64,000 nucleotides of DNA from Halobellus rarus (GTDB lineage: Archaea; Halobacteriota; Halobacteria; Halobacteriales; Haloferacaceae), in NCBI RefSeq assembly GCF_024494595.1, contig NZ_JANHDI010000009.1, positions 1-64,000 of the forward strand, given 5' to 3'. Under the pieces are notes generated by a model. The model had not been told where the DNA came from. It saw nothing but the letters and a program-made list of their open reading frames with translations, and ran no database searches. Both the position numbers and the translations under genes were made by a program. Each line of letters begins with the position of its first letter. The stretch's first letter is position 1. Shown piece by piece: positions 18,944 through 28,061 of this stretch.

Positions 18944-19924
18944 ATGGTAGCGCCTGAGGAGCGAAAAGACCTCCATGAGAATCTATTGTTGAATAGGCTT
19001 TTTGAGGAAAAAGTCCTCGAGGTATACGAGGACAGTGGCATTCCCGAACTACCACACTTGAGTTTGGGTCAAGAGGCTGTTGGGGTAGGCACGGTGTTCG
19101 CTCTGGAAGAAGATGACTGGCTCGCCCCGTCTTTGCGAACACGCGCGGTCACGCTGATGCGCCTCTCATTACGTGATGTCGTTACAGGGATGTTCGGGAC
19201 GGAATCGGGGCCCACTGAGGGGCGTACGACTCAACACCATCTCGGATCTTCAGAGGCCAACATTATGGGTACCACCGGTATGATCGGAAGCCACCTCAAC
19301 GTGGCTGCTGGCGCGGGGCTCACCGCACAACAACTCGGTGAGGACCGCGTGACAGCCGTTTTCTTCGGTGACGGTGCAGCCACGCGCGGAGAGTTCCATA
19401 CCGCACTCAACTTTGCGGCTGTCGAGGATCTCCCGGTTATCTTCGTTTTGGAGAACAACCAGTGGATCGAAGAGACCCGGGCCCTCGACGTGATCGCAGC
19501 TGAGGAGAACATCAGTGAAATGTCGGGTCATAATCTCCCGAAAGAGGTCATTGACGGCCAAGACGTTGACGAGGTCCTCAACACGGTATCGGAGGCAGCC
19601 GAGCGAGCACGTTCTGGGGACGGTCCAACGCTGATCGAGGCCAAAACCTATCGATACCGGCCCCACGCCGAAGTCATCCCAGAACGCCGTGACGAGGACG
19701 AAATTGCAGAGTGGAAGGAGCGCGATCCCGTCGAACTCCATCGTGACTACCTTCTTGACAATGCCATCGTAGACGAAGATTGGCTCGAATCGACACGGGA
19801 TTCCCTTATGGAAGATATCGAAGACGCGTTCGAATTTGCCGAAGAAGACTCTTTACCGGATGAAGAGGCGATGTACAAGGTGTACAAAGATACTGACGTC
19901 GACATGTACGGAGGTGTCCGCTGA
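18944..19924 (+). CDS. 2-oxoacid/acetoin dehydrogenase E1 component, alpha subunit
   Basis: This 326-residue thiamine-diphosphate E1-alpha subunit has the ThDP-binding motif from FFGDGAATRGEFHTALNFAA to VFVLENNQW. The conserved active-site His lies in LPHLSLGQEAV and EGRTTQHHLG. The phosphorylation-loop region is TYRYRPHAEV. It starts the E1-alpha, E1-beta, E2 operon, and the next gene begins one base before its stop ends. Close relatives include pyruvate, branched-chain 2-oxoacid and acetoin dehydrogenases. The neighbouring diol-type dehydrogenases favour acetoin or a related hydroxyketone, but this is not proven. Confidence 0.9.
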   Translation: MVAPEERKDLHENLLLNRLFEEKVLEVYEDSGIPELPHLSLGQEAVGVGTVFALEEDDWLAPSLRTRAVTLMRLSLRDVVTGMFGTESGPTEGRTTQHHLGSSEANIMGTTGMIGSHLNVAAGAGLTAQQLGEDRVTAVFFGDGAATRGEFHTALNFAAVEDLPVIFVLENNQWIEETRALDVIAAEENISEMSGHNLPKEVIDGQDVDEVLNTVSEAAERARSGDGPTLIEAKTYRYRPHAEVIPERRDEDEIAEWKERDPVELHRDYLLDNAIVDEDWLESTRDSLMEDIEDAFEFAEEDSLPDEEAMYKVYKDTDVDMYGGVR

Positions 19925-20898
19925 TGACTGAATTAACTGTTCGAGATAGCATCAACCGAGCACTGGCTGAAGAGATGAAGCGCGATGAGCGTGTCTTTCT
20001 CTATGGCGAGGACGTCGCCGACTATGGCGGACTTTATCAGGTGACAGAGGGACTGCGAGACGAAATCGGCGAAGATCGCGTCTTCGACACGCCTCTCTCT
20101 GAGACAACACTCGGAGGCACCGCAGTCGGTGCTGCTCTCACAGGAACGCGTCCCGTCGTCGAAATTATGTTCGGTGACTTCCTGTCTATCATTGCGGACC
20201 ATCTGATAAATTATGCTGCGAAGATGCATTTCAACTACAGCGATGATACCAGCGTTCCGCTCGTAGTTCGGACCACATACGGAGCCGGGGACCAGTTCGG
20301 CCTCCACCATAGTCAAGACCCAATCTCTTGGTTCCAGAACGTTCCCGGACTCAAGATGATCGCACCTTCGACGCCCGCGGACTACAAGGGCCTTCTCAAA
20401 TCTGCGGTACGCGATGACGACCCAGTCATCTTTTTCGAGAACAAGCAGCGCTATGACCTCTCAGGCGAGGTTCCGGATGGCGACCATACAGTCCCAATCG
20501 GCGAAGCTGACATCAAGCGAAGCGGCAAGGATATGACCATTGTTGCCATCGGGGGGATGGTAGACGTCGCCCTTGACGCGGCTGAGTCACTCGCAAACCA
20601 GGGTTATGACTGTGAGGTCATCGACCCCCGGACCGTTATGCCCCTTGATAAAGAAACCATCATCGAGTCGGTGAAGAAAACGCACGCCCTCACTGTCGTC
20701 CATGAAGCCGCTCGATTCGGGGGAATCGGGGGCGAGATTGCAAGTGAAGTCGCAGATGAAGCACTGTTCTATCTTGATGCACCAGTAAAACGCGTCGGTG
20801 CACCCTTCACGCCGGTTCCGTTCGCAGAGAACCTTGAGCAGATGTATCTGCCGGGGGCACAGGATGTAGAAACAGCCGTCATCGATGCACTTGAGTGA
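19924..20898 (+). CDS. 2-oxoacid/acetoin dehydrogenase E1 component, beta subunit
   Basis: This 324-residue E1-beta subunit starts TELTVRDSINRALAEEMKRD and has the FLYGEDVADYGG cofactor stretch with the conserved Glu, the FDTPLSETTLGGTAVGAAL motif and PVVEIMFGDFL. The C-terminal transketolase domain contains EVIDPRTVMPLDKETI. It overlaps E1-alpha by one base and is followed by E2 after six bases. With E1-alpha it should form an alpha2-beta2 decarboxylase that loads the lipoyl group of E2. Confidence 0.92.
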   Translation: MTELTVRDSINRALAEEMKRDERVFLYGEDVADYGGLYQVTEGLRDEIGEDRVFDTPLSETTLGGTAVGAALTGTRPVVEIMFGDFLSIIADHLINYAAKMHFNYSDDTSVPLVVRTTYGAGDQFGLHHSQDPISWFQNVPGLKMIAPSTPADYKGLLKSAVRDDDPVIFFENKQRYDLSGEVPDGDHTVPIGEADIKRSGKDMTIVAIGGMVDVALDAAESLANQGYDCEVIDPRTVMPLDKETIIESVKKTHALTVVHEAARFGGIGGEIASEVADEALFYLDAPVKRVGAPFTPVPFAENLEQMYLPGAQDVETAVIDALE

Positions 20899-20904
20899 TC
20901 GCAG

Positions 20905-22278
20905 ATGCAGAAACTTACGCTTCCAAAAAGCGGTCAGGGGATGACAGAGGGCCTCTTACTGGAGTGGCACTTCGATGTTGGTGAGTCTGTCTCAGAAGGC
21001 GACCCGGTTCTGGATTTCGAATCGGAAAAAATGGTCGGCGAGGTAGCCGCCAACCAAGATGGAGTGCTACTGCGAACGGAAGTCGAGGAAGGCGAGACAG
21101 TCGCCGTTGGAACCGTGTTAGGATGGGTTGGTGAAGAAGGTGAAACGCCCCCAGAAACAGAGGAACCTGCTGAAGGTGCGTCTGAATCCGAGGGAGAAGT
21201 CGAACCGGATGCCGAATCCAACGAAGTTGACGGCATTATTCGAGGAACACCGACCGCTCGACGAAAGGCTCGCGAAGTCGGTGTTGATATCGAAACTGTC
21301 GGTGCTGAGCTCGGTGTGAACCGAGTGACCCCGAAGGAGGTTGAGCAGTATATATCAGACGACCCTGCAGGACCAACTGCTGAGACGCTTCAGCAGACTG
21401 GAGACGAGATTCTTGGATCACCGTGGGCGCGCACGGTCGCTGCAGAGGAGGGTGTCGACATCCAGGAGGTCGGCGAGACATTAGGAGAATCCCGAATCCA
21501 AGAACGCCACATCAAGAAGTACCTCGAGGAACGACCGACAGAGTCTGAACCCACACAAAAGTCCGACCAGACTGGTCTACCGGTCGCCGAGGAGATCTCG
21601 ATTACTGGTGGAGAGAAGGTAATGTTCGATCAAATGAGTCGTGTCGCGAAGAATTACGCGAGTACGACGACTGCCGCACGGGTCGATGTTACGTCCCTAC
21701 TCGACCTATATGACGATCTGAAAACCACCTGGGTAAACGAACAGGGAGATTCACTCTCACTCACAGCATTTACCGCGCGAGCGGTATCACAGACCTTGCC
21801 GGAACACCCCCGCTTGAACGCCGAATACGTGGAAGAAGAGAACGTCCTACGCGTATACGATCAAGTGAATCTCGGGATTGCCGTGAACAGCGACGACGGA
21901 TTGATCGTTCCGACGATATACGACACAGAGGATTCCTCGGTCAAGGAGCTCTCTCGGTCGATCGAAGAGATCGCAGCGAAGGTCAATAACCGGGAGCTCG
22001 AGCCAGAAGACCTCGAGAACGGTACGTTCTCGATCTCGAATGCTGGTAGCTTAGGAGCATATATCAACACACCCCAGATCAACCACCCTCAGACCGCGAT
22101 ACTTGGTGTTTGCAAGATCTTCGAAGACGCCGGGGTCGTTGATGGGGAAGTGGTCCCGCGGAAATATATGCATCTGTGTCTGACCTACGACCACCGAGTT
22201 ATTGAAGGCGCCGAAGCGGTCGGGTTTCTTCAATCAGTCAAATCCAAGCTGGAATCGCCTAAATCAGTGCTCCAGTAA
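20905..22278 (+). CDS. Dihydrolipoamide acyltransferase (E2) with two peripheral-subunit-binding domains
   Basis: This 457-residue E2 has an N-terminal lipoyl domain (residues 1-76) with the lipoylated lysine at K42 in FESEKMVGEV. An acidic linker follows, then two E3/E1-binding domains: about residues 112-148 (GTPTARRKAREVGVDI, VTPKEVEQYI) and about 172-208 (GSPWARTVAAEEGVDI, IQERHIKKYL). One such domain is usual. The catalytic domain ends with CLTYDHRVIEGAEAVGFL, where the HxxxDG motif has Glu in place of Asp. No E3 (dihydrolipoamide dehydrogenase) gene is nearby, so it must use one encoded elsewhere. Confidence 0.88.
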   Translation: MQKLTLPKSGQGMTEGLLLEWHFDVGESVSEGDPVLDFESEKMVGEVAANQDGVLLRTEVEEGETVAVGTVLGWVGEEGETPPETEEPAEGASESEGEVEPDAESNEVDGIIRGTPTARRKAREVGVDIETVGAELGVNRVTPKEVEQYISDDPAGPTAETLQQTGDEILGSPWARTVAAEEGVDIQEVGETLGESRIQERHIKKYLEERPTESEPTQKSDQTGLPVAEEISITGGEKVMFDQMSRVAKNYASTTTAARVDVTSLLDLYDDLKTTWVNEQGDSLSLTAFTARAVSQTLPEHPRLNAEYVEEENVLRVYDQVNLGIAVNSDDGLIVPTIYDTEDSSVKELSRSIEEIAAKVNNRELEPEDLENGTFSISNAGSLGAYINTPQINHPQTAILGVCKIFEDAGVVDGEVVPRKYMHLCLTYDHRVIEGAEAVGFLQSVKSKLESPKSVLQ

Positions 22279-22295
22279 TCGATTCGTCTATTCCG

Positions 22296-22311
22296 GGGAG
22301 CACGCGCTCCC
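22296..22311 (+). terminator. Possible terminator hairpin after the E2 gene
   Basis: GGGAGC-ACGC-GCTCCC forms a 6-bp GC-rich stem 18 bases after the E2 stop. No clear T-run follows, so a terminator role is uncertain. The remaining spacer to 22830 (over 500 bases) shows no recognisable gene. Confidence 0.3.
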
Positions 22312-22831
22312 TGTAACAGCGGGTCACCGCAAACGGTAGGCGGTTCTGCTCGTCAATCGGGGGGAGGGTATTCTGGAATTGATGTCTGGATCGCTGTCGA
22401 CCAGATCCAAGAAATCTCCAACCGGCCATACAGGACGACATTCCGAAGCAGCGTGCGGCCTACTGGGTGACTCATCAGCTTATGCAGAACGGAGGTTACG
22501 TTCACCGTGCCCCTTCGGTCTCGTGGTTTTACTCTTCTTAGTAGATTCAGCCACTGCAAACCGGATTATTATCGAACTTCCAGAGGCGGTTTAGGAATAT
22601 AGATTATGAATTTCACCTCCAGTGGAACAATTGAATCGACACAGGCCACAATGTGGGCGTTTGATTATCCAGAATAGATCGCAGGGTTTTGCCATCGCCA
22701 AAACGTCACGGAAATTCATACAGTATTGGGCGACCTCCTCCGTGGTTTATATGTGAAATATGACGAGCTCCGGTCCTCGAACTCAATAGAATACGGCAGG
22801 CTCTGAAAGCAGCTATCTTTTTGGCGATACC

Positions 22832-22842
22832 AAAAATATAAG
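22832..22842 (+). promoter_or_regulatory. TATA-like box before the IclR regulator
   Basis: CAAAAATATAA lies about 29 bases before the ATG at 22867 and indicates a leaderless or nearly leaderless transcript for the regulator. Confidence 0.5.
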
Positions 22843-22866
22843 ATTGGGCCCCCCAAACAAGGGGAT

Positions 22867-23658
22867 ATGGCGTCAAACGAAGATGGGGGACGAACGATAA
22901 AATCGGTGGACAATAGCCTCTCGATCCTCGAATTCCTCTATTCTACGGGTCCGAATTCGCTTTCCGCGATCGCCGCTGCAGTTGATCTATCTCCAGGATC
23001 GACGCATACTCACTTAGCGACGCTCCGAAAGCATAATTATGTTGAGAAGAGTGGGGATAAATATCAATTGAATCGGCGCCTCATTAGTCTCGGGGAACGA
23101 GCACGAAACCAACTCAACATCTATCAAGCGGCACGGAAACCGCTACACTCTCTTGCGGAGGAGACAGGTGAAGCCGCTCATCTGATGCAGGAGTACGAGG
23201 GGTTCGTCCTTCTCTTATACGAGGTATACGGGACGAACGCTATTGGCGTGGAATATCACGCCCGGAAGCGAGACCGGTTAATACGGCACCTTCACTGTAC
23301 TGCGTCGGGGAAGGCCCTCCTCTCTAAACTCCCTCGAGATCGAGTGGAATCTATTATCGAATCATCCGGTCTGATGAAGAACACCCCCAACACGATCACT
23401 GACCCAGAGAGACTATTTACGGAACTCGAGAAAATCGACGAGCAAGGCTTCGCGATATCCGACGAAGAGCAAATGCTCGGTATGAGGGCTGTTGGGGCGC
23501 CTGTGATGAGAGTTGATGGAACGGTCGCCGGAGCAATTAGTGTCTCAGGCCCCCCTTCACGGCTCAACGGGGACCGATTGGAAGAGACACTCAAGAACGA
23601 AGTCCTGCAGGCAGTTGAAGTGACCGAGATCAACCTAAATTCAGATGCTCATCGGTGA
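22867..23658 (+). CDS. IclR-family transcriptional regulator
   Basis: This 263-residue regulator has an N-terminal winged helix (about residues 12-70: SVDNSLSILEFLYSTGPNSL, LSPGSTHTHLATLRKHNYVE) and a C-terminal IclR effector domain with LHCTASGKALLSKLPRDRV and AISVSGPPSRL. IclR proteins bind a small metabolite through the C-terminal domain and control neighbouring catabolic genes. Its position at the end of the transporter-dehydrogenase locus makes it the best candidate regulator of that locus. It is followed by over 800 bases without a clear gene. Confidence 0.9.
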   Translation: MASNEDGGRTIKSVDNSLSILEFLYSTGPNSLSAIAAAVDLSPGSTHTHLATLRKHNYVEKSGDKYQLNRRLISLGERARNQLNIYQAARKPLHSLAEETGEAAHLMQEYEGFVLLLYEVYGTNAIGVEYHARKRDRLIRHLHCTASGKALLSKLPRDRVESIIESSGLMKNTPNTITDPERLFTELEKIDEQGFAISDEEQMLGMRAVGAPVMRVDGTVAGAISVSGPPSRLNGDRLEETLKNEVLQAVEVTEINLNSDAHR

Positions 23659-23878
23659 GCGATGGTGGTAGTCTCATAGTACGCTTTCGACTCGGCTTTG
23701 AATGCGTTGTCGGAACATTCGTCAAAACGGGTTGCACTACTGGTTAGCACCGATCGGCCATTACAGACATATAGTTGTAACACCCTACTGTTTGAGGGAG
23801 ATCCTTCTGCTTCGGAGCCGACTTCAATTCTGCTCAGAGATTCGCCCGAGGTCGATTTTGTCGAATTTTGCAAGTATT

Positions 23879-23900
23879 ATTACAAATGTAGGTTTGTAAT
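23879..23900. promoter_or_regulatory. 8-bp inverted repeat in the spacer after iclR
   Basis: ATTACAAA-TGTAGG-TTTGTAAT is a perfect 8-6-8 dyad in AT-rich sequence about 220 bases after the iclR stop, followed by TTTATTGTTG. It could be an operator or an intrinsic-type terminator. The rest of 23660-24478 shows no recognisable gene; one plus-strand frame near 24300 reads GLYDNSDIPQTIFRHNG and may be a fragment. Confidence 0.3.
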
Positions 23901-24478
23901 TTTATTGTTGTCTAGAGACGTGTGTCCGGGAGTGCTACCGACTTCATTCACAGTTCTGTGTAGTTTGGTACTCTCAAAGGGCTCTACCAGGATAAGATCC
24001 AATCTGTGGACAATAGTGGTAGTACGATTATGTGGCTGGCTAGCAGCCGTCATCTAACTGGTTCCAGATCATAGTAGAGTGAGTATAATGTACAAAAACT
24101 GTATAGAATATCCATATGAAATTCACATCTTAGATAGGAAAAATCAGATCGTCCGTTTTTGTGAGAGCAAAAAACATCCGTGGACAGGGTGCAACAGTCG
24201 CCCTCGCATTGGTCACATAAGAGTACCTTATGAGAAAATCTCTTTCCACTGGAATCACATAGTAGTTAGCCAACAAAATACCTCGAGAACGCTGCCGTCT
24301 TCGGACACAGTTCGAGGTTGCAGGCCTCTATGACAACTCCGACATCCCACAGACGATTTTTCGGCATAATGGGGTATTTCCGAAGCCAGCGTCGTCTCGT
24401 GTCAAGCCTGCTTTCTCGAATCGATCGTGCCGCTACGCGTTGGCGTTGTGTTACTGGTCCGGTCGCCCTGACCACAAT

Positions 24479-25687
24479 TCAGCTGTCGAAGTTCTCAAGC
24501 ACACTCTCGGCGACGTGGTCGCCAAAGGGAAGCGAGCAGGTCAGCCCGGGAGAGACGGCATTGAGGACGTGGGTCGAATTCGTGCCGTGTTTGAACAGCG
24601 GGTCCTTCACGAGTTCGCCGTCGGACGAAACGACTTGGGCGCGGATACCCGCGAAGCTTGGCCGCAGGTCGCACGCCTCAACGCCGGGCACAAGGCGCTG
24701 TGCCGCATCCACGAATTTACGCTTGCGGTAAGACTTGTTCACCTCGTCCCAAGCGACCTGAATCATCTTCCGATTCGAGATCAACCGCTGGAACCCCCGG
24801 AAACCGAGTGTTTCCACCAGCTCCGAAATATTGATCGTGGTATTGTCGTACGCCTCGCGCCCGAAGGCCAACACAGCGTTGGGGCCGACGATCACCTTGT
24901 CGTCGGTACGTCTCGTGTAGTGAACGCCTAGGAAGGGGAGTTCGGGGTCTGGGGTCGGGTATATCATCGACTGACAGGTGGCTCGCTTGTCCGGGACGAC
25001 CTCGTAGTACTCCCCTCGGAAGGGAACCACTTGGTAGTCTTCGCCAACGCCGAACTTCGCGGCGAGTTTATCAGCGTACAGGCCAGCGGCGTTAACCACG
25101 TAACGCGCGGTCAGGCTTCCTGTGGACGTCGCAAGGCGGAACCCGCCCGCGGTCTGGACGACATCGTCGACGCGGGTGTCGGTGTAAATGTCGACTCCAG
25201 CGGCCTCTGCATCCCGGGCGAGCGAGTAGACGTACTGTTGGGAGTCGATGGAGGCAGCCCCCGGCGCCCGCAGCGCCGCCTGTCCGGCGACGTGTGGCTC
25301 GTACTCCGCAATGGCGTCCGGTCCTCGGAGGAATTCCGTCTCGACACCGTTCTCTGTTGCCTGCTCCTGCAACTGTTCGAGCCGGCGCTCCTCGGCGTCG
25401 GACTGGGCGACGACGAGTACGCCGCACTCATCGATTGGCACATCGTTCTTCGCAGCGTACTCCTTCATCCGTCTGGTTCCCTCGGTTGCAAATCTGGCCT
25501 TCAGCGATCCAGGTTCGTAATTGAATCCAGGATGAAGGACGCCCGAGTTCCGACCAGATTGGTGTTGAGCTAGGTGATGTTCCTTCTCGACCACAGCGAC
25601 GCCTAAGTCGGATGCTGCCGCGAGCGAACGGGCGATAGAACAGCCGACACAACCGGCACCGACAACAATAATATCATACTTGCTCAT
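24479..25687 (-). CDS. lhgO: L-2-hydroxyglutarate oxidase-like FAD-dependent oxidoreductase
   Basis: This protein of about 402 residues of the DAO/GlpO family starts at the ATG at 25687 (MSKYDIIVVGAGCVG), since the upstream 12 residues are not family-like. The FAD-binding GxGxxG is at the N-terminus. Characteristic LhgO stretches are HLAQHQSGRNSGVLHPGFNY, LKARFATEGTRRMKEYA, PFRGEYYEVVP and FLGVHYTRRTDDKVIVGPNA. The family oxidises L-2-hydroxyglutarate to 2-oxoglutarate and passes electrons to quinone. It is convergent with the iclR gene across a long spacer. With the semialdehyde-type dehydrogenase at 4571 it hints at C5 dicarboxylate metabolism. Confidence 0.85.
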   Translation of the reverse strand: MSKYDIIVVGAGCVGCSIARSLAAASDLGVAVVEKEHHLAQHQSGRNSGVLHPGFNYEPGSLKARFATEGTRRMKEYAAKNDVPIDECGVLVVAQSDAEERRLEQLQEQATENGVETEFLRGPDAIAEYEPHVAGQAALRAPGAASIDSQQYVYSLARDAEAAGVDIYTDTRVDDVVQTAGGFRLATSTGSLTARYVVNAAGLYADKLAAKFGVGEDYQVVPFRGEYYEVVPDKRATCQSMIYPTPDPELPFLGVHYTRRTDDKVIVGPNAVLAFGREAYDNTTINISELVETLGFRGFQRLISNRKMIQVAWDEVNKSYRKRKFVDAAQRLVPGVEACDLRPSFAGIRAQVVSSDGELVKDPLFKHGTNSTHVLNAVSPGLTCSLPFGDHVAESVLENFDS

Positions 25688-26075
25688 CCGTATATAGCAG
25701 TGTTTGGCACCACGAGTAATCATAATTTGGATTCTGTAACCGCTATCGTTGGTGATGGTTCGGAGGACCGCTCCGCCCGGCGTTCAGAATCTCAAGTAGA
25801 ACACAGGTGAGATTCCCACTAGAAATTGATAATACAACCAACTTATAATATTATGTATGTTAGTATCTCTGGTGAGCCACCGCCGCTGTGGGAATCGATT
25901 CACGGAACTAGCCCCACGTCTCGTGATTCCGATATTTCCACCCGGCTTGTTCCGTGGTTTCTCGCTTTTTTCCGAGACACTCTCAATGAGTTTTATGCTG
26001 GACCAGGCGTGTGTGGGTTCCGTCCAATTATGTATATTATGATCTAATAATATACTAATCGAGATTCTTACTATT

Positions 26076-26426
26076 TTTATCGCTGCGGACGGACAGACGT
26101 TCTTCGCAGTCGCTGAATCGCTCCAGGACCAAGGATACGAGGAGCGTGGTGACTTGGAAGCGACATACAACCAGCTCGATCCCAGTCTCGTGCTCGAGAA
26201 GGAAGGGTTTCCACGCTGGGACAGCTTCGTGGAGACGGTCGCTGGCCAGTTTCAGTTGACGCCGGCGATGATCGAACGGTGCGACCAGTCATCTGAGTAC
26301 GGCAATCTCCACGTGCATCTGCTCTCGCTGACCGACATCGTCGTCATCAAATCGATCACGGAGCGCGAAGGCCGTGCGGACGTAGTCCGAATCAATCTAA
26401 CGGCGTTCACCGCCGCCCTTCCTTAA
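26076..26426 (+). pseudogene. 5'-truncated nucleotidyltransferase-like protein
   Basis: The frame ADGQTFFAVAESLQDQGYEE onward to DIVVIKSITEREGRADVVRI is strongly protein-like. It resembles the later part of haloarchaeal nucleotidyltransferase-fold proteins of the DUF6036 type (toxin-antitoxin or DNA-linked proteins). There is no ATG before the conserved part; the nearest candidate is a TTG inside it at 26154. The preceding sequence is AT-rich and non-coding, so the N-terminal catalytic half is lost. The spacer 25724-26075 holds nothing else recognisable. Confidence 0.5.
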
Positions 26427-26461
26427 TGACCTTCCCCCGACAAATCTGACGTACCAACGAC

Positions 26462-27052
26462 TCACCCGCTACCTTCAGCCTCAACAGAGAGTTCGAATTC
26501 GAGTTGTCCGTCAAGGATATGTGTTCGGTCGGCTAGCCCCGGTTCGACGAGTTCGATGGTAATCTCAACGACGAGTTGACGGGCTGACTCCGGCCAATGG
26601 GTGACTGGAAGATCCATAAATACGGTCTCGTCGGCGATTTCACCGAACTGGTGGACTTCGACGACTGCAGCAGTCCCCTCTCGGAACAGTGACACGGACG
26701 GATGGGGTTTGTGGTCTCCCATAAATGGGCCTTGCAGCGAGATCCGTGGTGGGGTGCCGTCACCGCCCAGTGCTACGAACCGCTGTGTGAGCGATTGCAG
26801 TTCGGTATCTTCAGGGTGCGAAATCGACGTGAAGAAGTGGGTCGGTAAGGGAGAAAACTTGGGGTCGACACCCACGGTAGCGAGAGCAGTGCCGTCCTCG
26901 CGGAATTCGAGATACTTCCCATCATCTCGGGGATTATCATCGGTCTTTACCACCGGGTCCGTGTGTTCGGTTCGTGATTCAACAGCACTACAACCCGCAG
27001 CGGTGGTGGAGGCGGCAGTCAAGGCGGACGCGAGGAATGCGCGACGGCGCAT
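26462..27052 (-). CDS. Hypothetical Tat-type lipoprotein
   Basis: This protein of about 196 residues starts best at the ATG at 27052, giving MRRRAFLASALTAASTTAAGCSAV: a basic n-region, a short hydrophobic h-region and a lipobox AAGC. The mature part is acidic, without membrane segments, and rich in beta-type sequence. I recognise no enzyme motif. An upstream in-frame ATG at 27076 would add eight residues and spoil the signal. It is probably an exported lipid-anchored protein of unknown function. It is convergent with the truncated nucleotidyltransferase remnant. Confidence 0.65.
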   Translation of the reverse strand: MRRRAFLASALTAASTTAAGCSAVESRTEHTDPVVKTDDNPRDDGKYLEFREDGTALATVGVDPKFSPLPTHFFTSISHPEDTELQSLTQRFVALGGDGTPPRISLQGPFMGDHKPHPSVSLFREGTAAVVEVHQFGEIADETVFMDLPVTHWPESARQLVVEITIELVEPGLADRTHILDGQLEFELSVEAEGSG

Positions 27053-27246
27053 AGATGGCGATTTCGCTGGCGGCATCAAAAACGTTGACAAACTTGTACC
27101 GCACCCCAAGCTTGCGCACTCCGCTATGAGCAACAGCCCTCGCTAATCGCTACATCTCCTGCATTGAGCGATCCGTGACAACTCTGTACTGAGCGACTGA
27201 GGGCGGGAAACTAGCAACTACTGAGGATTACAGCAGAGCCGCGAAC

Positions 27247-27420
27247 TCAGGTCTGGATCTGATAGAGAAGAACTAGGATGGCAACTCCGATGAAGAAGTC
27301 TGGGAGAAGCACGAACGTACCGATATTTGGGCGAGGTCGGAAGCCTAAGACGTTGTGTACTACTGGATTTGACGTACCCGCGTATAGAAGCAGCGCGGCG
27401 CTCGTCGTAGCCGGCGCTTA
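27247..27420 (-). pseudogene. C-terminal fragment of a membrane protein
   Basis: The minus strand encodes a coherent hydrophobic tail with PVVHNVLGFRPRPNIGTF and LLPDFFIGVAILVLLYQIQT before a stop at 27247-27249. An in-frame stop lies just before the fragment at about 27420. It starts next to the end of the truncated heavy-metal-binding gene, so both may mark an old deletion junction. The family is not recognised. Confidence 0.35.
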
Positions 27421-27432
27421 CACTCCCGGTCG

Positions 27433-27864
27433 TCAGTCGGGTTTCGTGTGCCTCGACTCCTGGACGCGGTCGAGCGCGGTTTCGGCCTTTCCGGTGCAGG
27501 GGCCGCAGTCCATTCCCGGACCCGAGAGACTGACTGTCGCCTCGTTTCGCCCCTCGACGCTGTAGCCCCCTTTCTCGATTCGGTCTTCGATAGCGTCTGC
27601 GGTCGTCGCGTCCGAGTTGTTAACGGTGAGCTGACCGCTCGCGACGCGCGAGTTCACGTTCCCGTCGAGTTTCGAGGCGCTTTGCTCGACCTTTCCCGCA
27701 CAGGCGGGACAGTCCATCTCCGGGACGTCGAACGCCGCGGCCGCACCCTCGCTGCCCGCGGACACCGCGCCCTTTCGTCCGCCGCCTTCGCCCTGCGAAT
27801 CCCGACGACCGACGTTCCGGCCGCCGCGCGCCGAATCTGGTATTACTAGATCGGTGGGGTCCAC
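27433..27864 (-). pseudogene. Truncated N-terminus of a heavy-metal P-type ATPase (two HMA domains)
   Basis: This 143-residue open frame carries one complete heavy-metal-associated domain (FDVPEMDCPACAGKVEQSAS, then DRIEKGGYSVE) and the start of a second (SLSGPGMDCGPCTGKAETAL). The CxxC pairs would bind Cu(I), Zn(II) or Cd(II). In haloarchaea two such domains head P1B-type ATPases. Here the coding sequence stops right after the second motif, with a tail (RVQESRHTKPD) unlike the family and no ATPase domain following. It is most likely a broken ATPase gene, although a small metal chaperone cannot be ruled out. It lies beside the nos genes. Confidence 0.6.
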
Positions 27865-28061
27865 GCCCTATTAAGTCATCTGCTATTTAACCCGATTAAA
27901 TCCACACAGATCATTAAAAATCCGATACAGATTAATACATCAGTACAGCGGCTTCGCATTTTATTTCGGTACCGCATCGATATCGGTGTCTCGGGTTCCG
28001 TCCGGCGGTCTTCGACGATCCTACCACATCGGCTTTCAGGGCAGCGACGCTACGCTCGTCT

